Assembly: GCF_002368115.1 (NCBI RefSeq)
Contig: NZ_AP018316.1
Location: forward strand, 3,552,996-3,616,995
Length of the DNA: 64,000 bases
Source of the DNA: Dolichospermum compactum NIES-806
Lineage (GTDB): Bacteria > Cyanobacteriota > Cyanobacteriia > Cyanobacteriales > Nostocaceae
Reading direction: 5' to 3'
In this document: positions 1 through 7,592 of the stretch, one piece after another
Position numbering within the stretch: the stretch's first letter is position 1
How the letters are laid out: each line of letters opens with the position of its first letter
Notes under the pieces: model-generated
What the model was told of the DNA's origin: nothing
What the model saw: the letters and a program-made list of their open reading frames with translations, nothing else
Database searches by the model: none
Made by a program: the position numbers and the translations under genes

Positions 1-2
1 CA

Positions 3-28
3 GCGAACTGCTTGCAGCAGCGCTTCGT
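3..28 (+). repeat. 24-bp palindromic element, partial right flank
   Basis: Copy of the short element whose core begins AACTGCTTGCAGCAGCGC. The left GCG flank is present, but the usual right flank ATCGC is replaced by TTAAT. Complete copies lie at 821, 5392, 7120, 14718, 36223 and 53135. Confidence 0.75.
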
Positions 29-89
29 TAATAAAATTTCACTTATTTGTTATAATATTATTTGTGGTTAATAAGAGAGAAATTATCTT

Positions 90-365
90 GTGAAATCTAC
101 ATTTAACTGGAATCCTGAACAGACTTTACTCGAAAAACTTATCAATCTGGCTAGTAATCGTGGTCAATCACCGGAATCAATTATTAGTGAAGCTGTCAGA
201 TCATACCTGGAAATCCAATCACTAGAAACAGTTAATGATGCTGTATCTGATCCATTAATTGGCTTATTTGCAGCCACACCTGATTTAGCTATTAATTCCG
301 AAGATATTCTCCAAAATGAAGTGACAGAAAAATCAGGTTGGACATGGAAAGAACCCCAGCAGTAG
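90..365 (+). CDS. Antitoxin-like protein upstream of a PIN toxin
   Basis: A 91-residue protein starting at GTG 90. It sits directly before, and overlaps, a PIN-domain gene, which is the usual layout of a VapB antitoxin before VapC. The first 45 residues (NWNPEQTLLEKLINLASNRG, then a region around SPESIISEAVRSYLE) look like a ribbon-helix-helix DNA-binding segment: short strand, helix, turn, helix. The acidic C-terminal half would wrap the toxin. Function is inferred from context and fold-like pattern; I cannot name the exact family. Confidence 0.7.
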   Translation: MKSTFNWNPEQTLLEKLINLASNRGQSPESIISEAVRSYLEIQSLETVNDAVSDPLIGLFAATPDLAINSEDILQNEVTEKSGWTWKEPQQ

Positions 366-763
366 CTGATACTGGCTTTGTTGTCGCATTGTTGAATCGT
401 TTGGATACAATGCACAATAGTGTAACACCAGTATACACACAACAAAAACAAATTTTATTGCCACAAACAGTATTAGCAGAAGTGGCTTATTTGGTAGGAC
501 GTAATGCAGGTTCAGCAACATTAGTAGCTTTCTTAAAAGGACTATCTGCAAGTAGATTTATTTTAGTAGCTTTGACAGATCAAGATTTAGTGCGTGTTGC
601 GGAAATTTTGGATGAATATGCAGATAGTCGGATTGATTTTGTAGATGCAAGTGTTATGGCTATAGCTGAACGTTTTGATATTAAAAGAATATTGACTTTA
701 GATCAGCGAGATTTTAGATTATTTCGACCTCAGCATTGTGATTGTTTTGAGATTTTGCCTTGA
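344..763 (+). CDS. PIN-domain ribonuclease, VapC-type toxin
   Basis: A 139-residue PIN domain protein. VapC toxins are Mg-dependent endoribonucleases that cut tRNA or rRNA and are held inactive by the cognate antitoxin. The acidic pattern is visible: AVADTGFVVALLN with the first Asp near residue 9, a Glu in LAEVAYL near residue 48, then DFVDASVMAIAERF and ILTLDQRDF with Asp residues near 100-121. I chose ATG 344; a TTG at 338 is also in frame. The gene overlaps the antitoxin by 22 bases, which implies translational coupling. It looks full length and intact. Confidence 0.85.
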   Translation: MERTPAVADTGFVVALLNRLDTMHNSVTPVYTQQKQILLPQTVLAEVAYLVGRNAGSATLVAFLKGLSASRFILVALTDQDLVRVAEILDEYADSRIDFVDASVMAIAERFDIKRILTLDQRDFRLFRPQHCDCFEILP

Positions 764-789
764 AGAAAATAATAGTTAATGTATAATAT

Positions 790-980
790 CGGCGATCGCT
801 CACAACTACCCTAATTTTAAGCGAACTGCTTGCAGCAGCGCTTCGCTATCGCATCCCACATCCCCAAACAGCGATCGCTCACAACCCCCAATTTTAAACG
901 ATCGCATCCCAACATCCCCAAACAGCGATCGCTCACAACCCCCTAATTTTAAACGATCGCTCTCCCAACCAACATCCTAA
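790..980 (+). repeat. HIP1-containing tandem repeat array with one 24-bp insert
   Basis: About 2.5 copies of a roughly 56-bp unit made of GCGATCGCTCACAACCCCC, AATTTTAAACGATCGC and CATCCCCAAACA. At 821-852 one HIP1-like site is split by the 24-bp palindromic element. The same unit recurs at 5289, 6139, 7068, and in reverse at 13678, 14443 and 15580. Confidence 0.8.
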
Positions 981-1013
981 ACTATTGTAAGGAGCTAACA
1001 TGAAAACAATGGC

Positions 1014-1445
1014 TCAATCTTCATACTGATACTTCACTCCCTCTAGTATTCCTTTGAATTCAATTCCTTTAGTTGTATGCTTGTTCTGATTCGGTGAGAG
1101 TGTAAGACTAAATTGTTTGAATAAGCTGAAAAATTCAGGAAATGTCATTCCTGTTTCAATGCGCCTTACCTGTACTGGTACTTGGTCACCATTAATCTTT
1201 TTTGTCAGTGTAGCCATATTTTCGCCTGTAATTAGCAAGAATACTACCCTGACTGGATTGACAATCTCCTCTCCGTGATTCTCCCCGAAAGACAGTGTTA
1301 TCCCAAATACTAGCTCATCTCGTGAGTTTCTCAGATTGCGTTTATCAAGCCAGTGAGATATTGAAGATTGATCGGCATTATCAACTGATACAGAGCCAAC
1401 CATGTCATTGTACAGGACAGATGCTTCAAATGTTGCTACGTTCAT
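1014..1445 (-). CDS. Hypothetical protein
   Basis: A 143-residue protein I do not recognise. It has no signal peptide or membrane segment and is predicted soluble with alternating beta-like segments (VFGITLSFGE, VRVVFLLITGE, FSLTLSP). It stands alone on the minus strand, between the HIP1 repeat array and the GIY-YIG pair. A strong AGGAG plus ATG at 1001 on the other strand leads only to a nine-codon stub running into its 3' end. Reading frame is clean and long for the AT content, so it is probably real. Confidence 0.55.
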   Translation of the reverse strand: MNVATFEASVLYNDMVGSVSVDNADQSSISHWLDKRNLRNSRDELVFGITLSFGENHGEEIVNPVRVVFLLITGENMATLTKKINGDQVPVQVRRIETGMTFPEFFSLFKQFSLTLSPNQNKHTTKGIEFKGILEGVKYQYED

Positions 1446-1568
1446 GGCAAGTTTAGTTTGGTGATACTTCTAAAATTTACATTATGATTGTGCCACAAGT
1501 TACGGATTATGAAGGCGATCACACTATATGTAATTTTACGGTCTTAAATATAGATTTTGTAAAATATA

Positions 1569-2162
1569 ATGGTTTTCACCATTTGTTATAAGAGAATGAA
1601 TAAATTAGCAAGAATTAAAAGAAAACCTGCTAGGCATTTTTTATACTGCTTGCGACTTGAGTATTTGATGACTTTTGAGCATGGGACTGAAGAAAGTATT
1701 AGATATAATGATGCTATTTACTGGGGAATGACATCAAACTTAGAAGAAAGAATGAAACAGCATTTCGAGGGAGATGTACATTCAACATCACCAGATGAGC
1801 GTAAAAACATTAATATTTTATATACAGTAGCTTTTAAAACTAGAGAAGAAGCAGAAGCTAGTGAAAAAATTGCTTGGCAAAAATCTGGTTATGGTTCTGG
1901 AACTTTGTTTTCTTATGCTGGTACAGTAACAGATATGATATCTGCTTACCGTTATCTTCTGGATTTAGGATGGGATGGACATCAAATAGCATTGAGGTAT
2001 TTTCTCAAAAGAATACCAGTTTATTTACAATCTTGGGATAATAAAGATATTTATCTCACAGAAGAAACACTATCTAATGTGGAAAAACAACCAGCAACAA
2101 AATCAAGAGCGCATACAAGAGCGCGTAATAGAAAATTTATAAAAACAATAATTCTGGAATAA
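1569..2162 (+). CDS. GIY-YIG-like nuclease-domain protein
   Basis: A 197-residue basic protein. Residues about 25-110 carry a GIY-YIG-like core: a first strand HFLYCLRLEY, then AIYWGMTSNLEERMKQH, which corresponds to the YIG-x-T...R...H segment, with Trp in place of the middle Ile. GIY-YIG domains are DNA nucleases found in repair and homing enzymes. The next gene (from 2200) carries a close relative of this block followed by the same LGWxG tail, so the two are paralogues 37 bases apart and probably co-transcribed. ATG 1569 is used; ATG 1596 (MNKLARIK) is equally plausible. The 4-kb block around this gene lacks HIP1 sites, which suggests recent acquisition. Confidence 0.65.
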   Translation: MVFTICYKRMNKLARIKRKPARHFLYCLRLEYLMTFEHGTEESIRYNDAIYWGMTSNLEERMKQHFEGDVHSTSPDERKNINILYTVAFKTREEAEASEKIAWQKSGYGSGTLFSYAGTVTDMISAYRYLLDLGWDGHQIALRYFLKRIPVYLQSWDNKDIYLTEETLSNVEKQPATKSRAHTRARNRKFIKTIILE

Positions 2163-2199
2163 TTAACACAAACTTTATTTGTCAGAGGATATTTATTTT

Positions 2200-4122
2200 A
2201 TGAGACACACAGGTTTAATCAAATTCTTTGGAAAAAACAGAAATAATAAGAAAATGAACTTTGGTTTTATTACCAGAGATAACGGTAATGAAGTTTATAT
2301 AAATAAAGATAATACTGGTTATACATTAGCAGAATTAGCTGAGAGATTAGGATTAGAAGAAAGTGTTATTGAAGCAGAGAAATTAAATCCTAATTTATCT
2401 ATTTGGAGTAGTAGTAAAGATCCAAACTCTATCCAATGGGAATATTTATCTGAAACAAATAATTTTTACCCTATTGATTTACCGGAAGGAATGCGTGTGA
2501 CTTTTGAGGTAATAACTAATACGGAAAAGCGTAAGGATGAAGCTAAAAGTTTACGTATTTTATTAAAGCAGAAAAATATTATAATTGAAAATTCAAACCT
2601 TGAACAAAATCCTATTATTAATACAGATAAAGATAGTGTTTCTGAAACTATCAATAATAATGAATTAAGTTCGCTAGATGATTATGATTTTTTATCAAGT
2701 ATAAGTTATACACATCGAAGTTATAGAAAACCCAAGCCATCTATTAACTTTGGTGAATATTTCGAGCAATTGAAACAAACTAAGAGAATTAATAGTGTTG
2801 ATTTTATATACTGTTTATATTTAGAAGAAATAGATGGAATCTATTGGGGAATGACATCTAATTTAACTCAAAGAATGCGACAACATTATGAAGGAGAAGT
2901 TAAATCTACCTGCTACGAAGCAAAAGCAGGAAGGATCTGGATTCTATATACTTTACCATTTAAGAATAGAGAAGATGCTGAAAAGGTAGAAGAACAAGCC
3001 TGGAGTAAGTCAGGAGGAGGTGTATTATTAAATCATCATGATTCACCCTATGCTAAACAAAAATCTCTATCCGTTGCAACTGCGGGAATAGTCTCAACAA
3101 TAAATGATGCTTATCGTCATCTCATAAATCTCGGATGGACTGGTACAAAAATAAAACTAAAAGATTTTTTAAGTGATACACCTAAATATTTACAACTATG
3201 GGATCAAATAGGAAATAATATTAATTATGATGTCTTAGCTGAAGTATTTGATCAAGATAAAATTAGAGAGAAGAGAGATCAGTTGAGAAATCGTGTAGAT
3301 AGAGAAAAATCTGAACCTCCTAAAACAATAATTCCAGTGAAAAAACTGAGAAAAAATGAAGTTAGTTATTTAGTTGTGTATTATGCAGAATTAAATACTA
3401 ATAGCACCGAAGTTATAAAGACAATAATCACTACACCCGCAATTATTACTGATTACAAAAATCGGAATCAGTTTAATAAAACTATTTTATATTTAGAAGC
3501 ATACCAAACTAGAGAGGATGCGGAAAAGGTTTTACAAAATATTAATACCCTTACCAAGTTTCCAAATATAGGTTTGAAAACTAATAAAATCTTTACTAAA
3601 TCAATAGGGTTTCAGGTTTTTGGCAGTAGTATTGAAAATATAGATTCTCAAATTACTAAAGTATATCTATATTTATTAGATAATGGTTGGAATGGTAGAA
3701 GATTTAAAATAGGACTTTTTCTATCTGCACAATCTGAAGTAAATGATATACAGGACAATTTTTATAATTATGCTCACAATGAAAGATTAAAGATGTTGAG
3801 AAAATATATTTTAGCAAACAGCAAAGATCAACTATGTTGTGATCTAGTTAAGATATCAAAAATATTGTCTACATCTACTAATATTAGCTGGAGAACTTTG
3901 CTATTTCCACAAGAATGGCTTGATATTTATGAAGATTATGAATTGCAAAATCAGAGAGTAAATTCATCAGATTCAAAATACAGAAGAGGCAGATTAGAAG
4001 AACAAGAACGAATAAATGCGTTAAAAGCATTTTTTATGGGAAATTCAAATACATCAAATACATCAGATCAAGCTGTTGTAAAATCAGATGAACCTGATGA
4101 TATAGATTGGATGAATGTTTAA
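2200..4122 (+). CDS. Cold-shock-like domain fused to GIY-YIG-like domains
   Basis: A 640-residue protein from ATG 2200, preceded by AGAGG; a TTG at 2179 is in frame but has no ribosome site. Residues 4-38 resemble the first half of a cold-shock domain (GLIKFF, NFGFITRDNG, EVYINKD, matching RNP1 and RNP2). A roughly 55-residue insert follows, then LPEGMRVTFEV as the second half. Residues about 198-300 carry a GIY-YIG-like block (FIYCLYL, GIYWGMTSNLTQRMRQH). Residues about 386-500 look like a decayed second copy without the YWGMTS motif but with the TREDAEKV and NGWNG landmarks. The tail is charged. I infer a nucleic-acid-binding nuclease; the biological role is unknown. Confidence 0.6.
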   Translation: MRHTGLIKFFGKNRNNKKMNFGFITRDNGNEVYINKDNTGYTLAELAERLGLEESVIEAEKLNPNLSIWSSSKDPNSIQWEYLSETNNFYPIDLPEGMRVTFEVITNTEKRKDEAKSLRILLKQKNIIIENSNLEQNPIINTDKDSVSETINNNELSSLDDYDFLSSISYTHRSYRKPKPSINFGEYFEQLKQTKRINSVDFIYCLYLEEIDGIYWGMTSNLTQRMRQHYEGEVKSTCYEAKAGRIWILYTLPFKNREDAEKVEEQAWSKSGGGVLLNHHDSPYAKQKSLSVATAGIVSTINDAYRHLINLGWTGTKIKLKDFLSDTPKYLQLWDQIGNNINYDVLAEVFDQDKIREKRDQLRNRVDREKSEPPKTIIPVKKLRKNEVSYLVVYYAELNTNSTEVIKTIITTPAIITDYKNRNQFNKTILYLEAYQTREDAEKVLQNINTLTKFPNIGLKTNKIFTKSIGFQVFGSSIENIDSQITKVYLYLLDNGWNGRRFKIGLFLSAQSEVNDIQDNFYNYAHNERLKMLRKYILANSKDQLCCDLVKISKILSTSTNISWRTLLFPQEWLDIYEDYELQNQRVNSSDSKYRRGRLEEQERINALKAFFMGNSNTSNTSDQAVVKSDEPDDIDWMNV

Positions 4123-4154
4123 TATGACTATATAGTAATAAGCCACTGAAATTA

Positions 4155-4222
4155 AACCCTACGAAAAATCTTTCTAAAACTCTTCTTCCTTCGTGTCCTT
4201 CGCTTCTTCGTGGTTCATTTTC
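4155..4222 (-). repeat. Dispersed repeat (CACGAAG type)
   Basis: Reverse-strand sequence reading ATGAACCACGAAGAAGCGAA then GGACACGAAGG and GAGTTTTAGA. The same family lies at 12440-12492 inside a terminal-inverted-repeat element. It fills the spacer between the GIY-YIG gene and the Uma2 gene. Confidence 0.6.
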
Positions 4223-4295
4223 ATACAAACCCCTACCCTCCTCCACACCCATTAAACAACCATATTTACCTAGTTAAATAAATAGCTATATAATT

Positions 4296-4877
4296 TTACC
4301 AAATCATCCCCAAATTCAAAACAAAACCCTTTAAAACATCTTCCCCCGAAACCGTAGCAGGAAAATCCAAAACCTCAACCTCTTTTCCTGGTCTATAAAT
4401 CTCCACTTGACGAGATTTCCGATTAATTAATATCCCCAAACCCACTCCATTATCTATATATTCCTGCATCTTTTCCTGTGTAGTCTTCAAACTATCACTA
4501 GGAGAAAGTAACTCAATCACAAAATCAGGACAAATAGGAGGAAACTTTTGTTTTTCTTCATCAGTTAAAGCATCCCATCTTTCTAACTTGATCCAAGAAG
4601 CATCAGGAGAACGATCTGCACCATTTGGTAACTTAAAACAAGTAGAAGAATCAAAAGCGATGCCAGTACCATCAGCATCAGTCCAATTCATTACTTGTTG
4701 AGTGATTCTCGCATTTTTATTTCCCGTTTCTCCTCCCGTTGGTGGCATAATTATTAATTCTCCATTTGCATTTCTTTCAAATCTTAAATCGCGGTTTGCT
4801 TGACATAGTTTAAAAAACTGGTCATCAGTCATTTTCATTACTGAATCTAAATTGACAGTTAAAGCATTCATTGTCAT
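4296..4877 (-). CDS. Uma2 family endonuclease-like protein (DUF820)
   Basis: A 193-residue Uma2/DUF820 protein, a PD-(D/E)XK-like family hugely expanded in cyanobacteria and of unknown cellular role. Landmarks are ELIIMPPTGGETG near residue 45, the PDASWIK Asp near 94, and CPDFVIELLSPSDSLKTTQ with the Asp and Glu near 118-122. The length is normal for the family. Starts at 4877 and 4871 are both ATG. A 77-bp piece related to its centre (4474-4550) is found again at 7514-7590 as a gene remnant. Confidence 0.85.
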   Translation of the reverse strand: MTMNALTVNLDSVMKMTDDQFFKLCQANRDLRFERNANGELIIMPPTGGETGNKNARITQQVMNWTDADGTGIAFDSSTCFKLPNGADRSPDASWIKLERWDALTDEEKQKFPPICPDFVIELLSPSDSLKTTQEKMQEYIDNGVGLGILINRKSRQVEIYRPGKEVEVLDFPATVSGEDVLKGFVLNLGMIW

Positions 4878-4941
4878 ATCCTCATTGAATGTTTAGGGAG
4901 AAATTTTAACTATCTCATATCCTATTCTATATTATTAAACC

Positions 4942-5241
4942 CTATCTAAACAGCGATTCCTGCGGAGCGCTTCGTAGGAAGATGAGAAAATCCTCGATGG
5001 AGTCTTCTTCAGGCCAAAAGTCAGCAGCGAGATGTTTGAGGTTATGTACGGTGGTAGGGGTCTGTGTGGCGAGTAGTTCTTTGAGTGTGGTATCTTGCCA
5101 AAACTGATGACTGAGATTTTTAAGATCGGTTTGAGACTGTGAGGATGAATTGCTTTGGGTAAAGATTTGCAACAGTTGTTGACGTTCTGTGGATGATAGC
5201 TGTTGGATAGCAGCGATCGCATTTTCGAGTCGTGAAGTCAT
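4942..5241 (-). CDS. Hypothetical antitoxin-like protein, C-terminus written by a repeat
   Basis: A 99-residue soluble helical protein (RLENAIAAIQQLSSTERQQL start). It resembles small cyanobacterial antitoxin-like proteins in size and composition, but I cannot assign a family. Its last 11 or so residues (RSAPQESLFR) are encoded by a short palindromic repeat at 4958-4981 (GCGATTCCTGCGGAGCGCTT on plus), so the native C-terminus appears overwritten. No toxin gene follows it. The start codon lies next to a HIP1 site at 5214. Confidence 0.5.
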   Translation of the reverse strand: MTSRLENAIAAIQQLSSTERQQLLQIFTQSNSSSQSQTDLKNLSHQFWQDTTLKELLATQTPTTVHNLKHLAADFWPEEDSIEDFLIFLRSAPQESLFR

Positions 5242-5288
5242 AGTGCGGTTTTGTGGTTATATGATTCTATTTTATTTAAACTCAAGGG

Positions 5289-5423
5289 CGATCGCACACA
5301 ACCCCCTGAATTTTAAACGAACTGCTTGCAGCAGCGCTATTTCCCTCCGGGACGCTCCGCGAACGCTATCGCACCCCAACATCCCTAAACAGCGAACTGC
5401 TTGCAGCAGCGCTTCGCTATCGC
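5289..5423. repeat. HIP1 repeat array with nested palindromic elements
   Basis: Contains the CACAACCCCCTGAATTTTAA unit, a 24-bp element starting at 5317 that is interrupted by a second element (TTTCCCTCCGGGACGCTCCG) before closing with CTATCGC, and an intact 24-bp element at 5392-5423. The nesting shows successive insertions. Confidence 0.7.
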
Positions 5424-5461
5424 TATTCCAATTATGCCTAAATGGCGATTACTAGGTCGCA

Positions 5462-5873
5462 TTAACCCTCAACAGGTAATAAAATAATAGGAATATGTAC
5501 TAGAAAATTCTGAAAATCATTGTCAGTGGAGAGGATGCTGTAGCTGCGACGATGAGCAACTGCACAAATCAAAAAATCAGTATTTGAACCCTGAATGCCT
5601 TTACTGCGGCAGATATTGAAAAACTCGGCGGCAAGTTCGTAGTCTTCAGACATGAGTTCTAAATCAGGGAAAGCTCGGAGGTAATCTCGCAGACGGGTAA
5701 ACTGTTCAAAATTGCGGATTCCAGAAAGAATTTCTTGACGAATTGCGCCTATTAAGGCAACTTGATCATCAGTGATTAAATTCTGCTTTTATTGTGACTG
5801 CTGGGGAAGAATCAGATGGTGTTCTCCGACGTAGAGCCAATGACCAAACAGAAGTATCAACAATAATGCTCAT
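5462..5873 (-). pseudogene. Frameshifted vapC-like PIN toxin
   Basis: The 5' part (from ATG 5873) reads MSIIVDTSVWSLALRRRTPS, an evident PIN N-terminus with its first Asp, and runs into a stop at about 5766. The rest of the domain continues in another frame: VALIGAIRQEILSGIR, then FPDLELMSEDYELAAEFF, then SNTDFLICAVAHRR ending at 5462. One small indel around 5770-5795 explains the break. The start overlaps the upstream antitoxin stop as ATGA, as in normal vapBC pairs. The toxin is therefore probably dead, unless the indel is a sequencing error. Confidence 0.8.
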
Positions 5874-6076
5874 GCTTGATGACGTTGCTGCTTATAGTTA
5901 TAGCTTTCGTCATACTCGATAGTTCCAAAGAGGTCTAATACTTTGAGCTGCTTACGACGTTGAATATATTCGCGCAGTGCTGTTTCTACTAAAGAATCAA
6001 TGTTCACCTGATTATCAAGTTCCAACGCCTCTTTTAGTAAGGCTTCGTTGATGTTGAGAGATGTAGTCACAATCAA
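5870..6076 (-). CDS. VapB-type antitoxin
   Basis: A 68-residue antitoxin. The N-terminal strand MIVTTSLNINEALLKEALEL and the following helix pair (LVETALREYIQRRKQL) form a typical type II VapB pattern with an N-terminal DNA-binding segment. The stop overlaps the start of the frameshifted PIN toxin by ATGA. The antitoxin is intact although its toxin is broken, which is the expected order of decay. It could still repress its own promoter. Confidence 0.75.
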   Translation of the reverse strand: MIVTTSLNINEALLKEALELDNQVNIDSLVETALREYIQRRKQLKVLDLFGTIEYDESYNYKQQRHQA

Positions 6077-6138
6077 TTCTGATCCTAAAAATGACTAAAT
6101 AAATGGTAGCGCACTTTAGGTGATTGATTTCATTCATA

Positions 6139-6226
6139 CAGCGATCGCTCACAAACCCCTAATTTTAAACGAACTGCTTGCAGCAGCACTTCGCTATCGC
6201 CCTCCCTACATCCCCAAACAGCGATC
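6139..6226 (+). repeat. HIP1 repeat unit with 24-bp element variant
   Basis: GCGATCGCTCACAAACCCC followed by AATTTTAAACG, then a 24-bp element (6169-6200) with one change in the core (CAGCACTTCGC instead of CAGCGCTTCGC), then a CATCCCCAAACAGCGATC end. Confidence 0.7.
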
Positions 6227-6292
6227 TCTTTTTGTGATATTCTATAATTAGAAATGTACTTAATTAAACAGCAGCATTATATTATTGTAAGG

Positions 6293-6570
6293 ATGACAAA
6301 ATTAGGCAAGCAATTAGGTTACAAAAAACTATAGAGAAAAATGGTGAAATCTCTTTTCAAAATTTACCTGTGGTAGAAGGACAAGAGGTAGAGGTAATTG
6401 TTTTATTATCCATTCTTCCTACAAGGAAAAAGGTATTAACTGCTCATGAATTACTTGATTCGAGCTTGATAGGTTTATGGGAAGAGCGCGACGATATTAC
6501 AGATAGCCTTGCTTACGCTCGTCAGTTGCGTGAACAGTCACAAAGGAGAGGTTATGATTCTCCTAGATAG
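6293..6570 (+). pseudogene. Antitoxin with apparently frameshifted start
   Basis: The frame open from 6268 to 6570 encodes IRQAIRLQKTIEKNGEISF, then QNLPVVEGQEVEVIVLLS and a tail ending QRRGYDSPR, a common cyanobacterial antitoxin pattern before PIN toxins. No ATG, GTG or TTG lies in that frame before GTG 6370. The only good start, ATG 6293 after AAGG, is one base out of frame at a run of four A. A single missing A would explain it. Translation from GTG 6370 would give 66 residues without the N-terminal strand. The gene overlaps the next PIN gene by 17 bases. Confidence 0.6.
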
Positions 6571-6772
6571 TGATATTATGATTGACTTTCTTCGTAAATA
6601 TCCACCTGCTATTAGTTGGTTAAGTTCTTTGGGAGAGGAAGAAATTGCTTTAGCTGGTTATCTAGCGATGGAATTGATGCAAGGATGTAGGAATAAGTTG
6701 GAATTGCAGGAAATTCGCAAATTTATTGCTAATTCAGCCTTCATTCTCCTGAGTCGAGTCATCCGAGCATAA
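6554..6772 (+). pseudogene. Truncated PIN-domain toxin
   Basis: From ATG 6554, after AGGAGAGG, the frame encodes MILLDSDIMIDFLRKYPP, a PIN N-terminus with the first catalytic Asp, and LAGYLAMELMQGCRNK with the conserved Glu. Similarity ends after EIRKFIANSAFILLS. The second half, which should carry two further Asp residues, is absent, and the frame stops at 72 residues. The HicB-like gene on the other strand overlaps the end by 14 bases, so the toxin appears cut by a deletion or junction. Confidence 0.75.
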
Positions 6773-6962
6773 CCTCACGGATTACTGCTCCAGGAAGAAG
6801 TTGAATAGTATCGGGCTGTAAATAAAGCTCGATCGCTTCTCTTATATTATTAAGGGCTTCTTCTTGTGTAACACCGGCAGAGGTGCATCCAGGGAGTTCT
6901 GGACACCAAATTGCCCATTCGCTTGTTTCTGGATCAGGTTCAAGTATGACTCGCCACTTCAT
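6759..6962 (-). CDS. HicB-family antitoxin-like protein, no HicA
   Basis: A 67-residue HicB/UPF0150 domain from ATG 6962: MKWRVILEPDPETSEWAIWC, PELPGCTSAGVTQEEALNNI and REAIELYL. HicB antitoxins mask the HicA mRNA interferase and have a partly degenerate RNase-H fold. An upstream extension of the frame to 7100 is only repeat DNA, so I reject it. No HicA (about 60 residues, upstream) is visible, so this is a solitary HicB, as is common in cyanobacteria. Confidence 0.8.
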   Translation of the reverse strand: MKWRVILEPDPETSEWAIWCPELPGCTSAGVTQEEALNNIREAIELYLQPDTIQLLPGAVIREVMLG

Positions 6963-7067
6963 AGTTACTATAATATTTGTAGAATTAATCTCAATCATAG
7001 CAAACGGTTCTTCGTAGTATCCTAGCACTACAAGATTGGCGATTCCTTGGTCGCGCTGTACGCGATC

Positions 7068-7230
7068 GCACCCCAACTTATTCCTAAACAGAGATCGCAC
7101 ACAACCACCCCAATTTTACACGAACTGCTTGCAGCAGCGCTTCGCTATCGCACCCCAACATCCCAAACAGCGATTCCTACGGAGCGCTTCGCTATCGCAC
7201 ACAACCCCAATTTTAAACGATCGCCTATTT
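7068..7230 (+). repeat. HIP1 repeat array with 24-bp and 21-bp elements
   Basis: Contains the CACAACC/CAATTTTA unit, a 24-bp element at 7120-7151 and a 21-bp relative at 7170-7198 (core ATTCCTACGGAGCGCTTCGC), each closed by ATCGC. The remaining DNA to 7500 holds only AGGATGTCCAGGATTTGAGG-type dispersed repeats and no gene. Confidence 0.75.
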
Positions 7231-7513
7231 TTCTTGATTCAGAGGTGAACACAGATAAACGCGGATTAACACGGATTTTTTGTCTGAATCAGGATGTCCA
7301 GGATTTGAGGATGTACAGGATGTAATTTATCGGTTATTTGTTGGTGGTTAATATTGTATTTGTATGAATGATGGTAAATAAAATCATCCCCAATTTTTCA
7401 CCAACAATTATTAAATAACATCCTGAAAATCCTTTAATCCTGGTTATCCTGATTCTGACAAATTCATCCCTAACTGATTACAAACCAATTGTTGATTATT
7501 GATTAATCTGTAA

Positions 7514-7590
7514 ATCCTGTCTAGTTTTCAAACTATCACTAGGAGAAAGTAACTCAATTACAAAATCAGGACAAATGGGAGGAAAGTTTC
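7514..7590 (-). pseudogene. Uma2 gene fragment
   Basis: This stretch is a near copy of 4474-4550 inside the Uma2 gene, sharing ACTATCACTAGGAGAAAGTA and neighbouring bases with only a few differences. It encodes the FVIELLSPSDSLK region only. It is a remnant of a second Uma2 copy or a partial duplication. Confidence 0.8.
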
Positions 7591-7592
7591 TC

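Noticed and set aside
1001..1030. AGGAG plus ATG followed by nine codons
   Set aside because: A good ribosome site but the frame stops at once; probably the stump of a lost gene, too short to annotate.
5189..5455. 88-codon plus-strand frame over the antitoxin-like gene start and repeat array
   Set aside because: It reads the palindromic elements (TACSSAIS peptides) and lacks coding character.
6963..7100. N-terminal extension of the HicB-like protein
   Set aside because: It is coded by HIP1 repeat DNA; ATG 6962 matches the family start.
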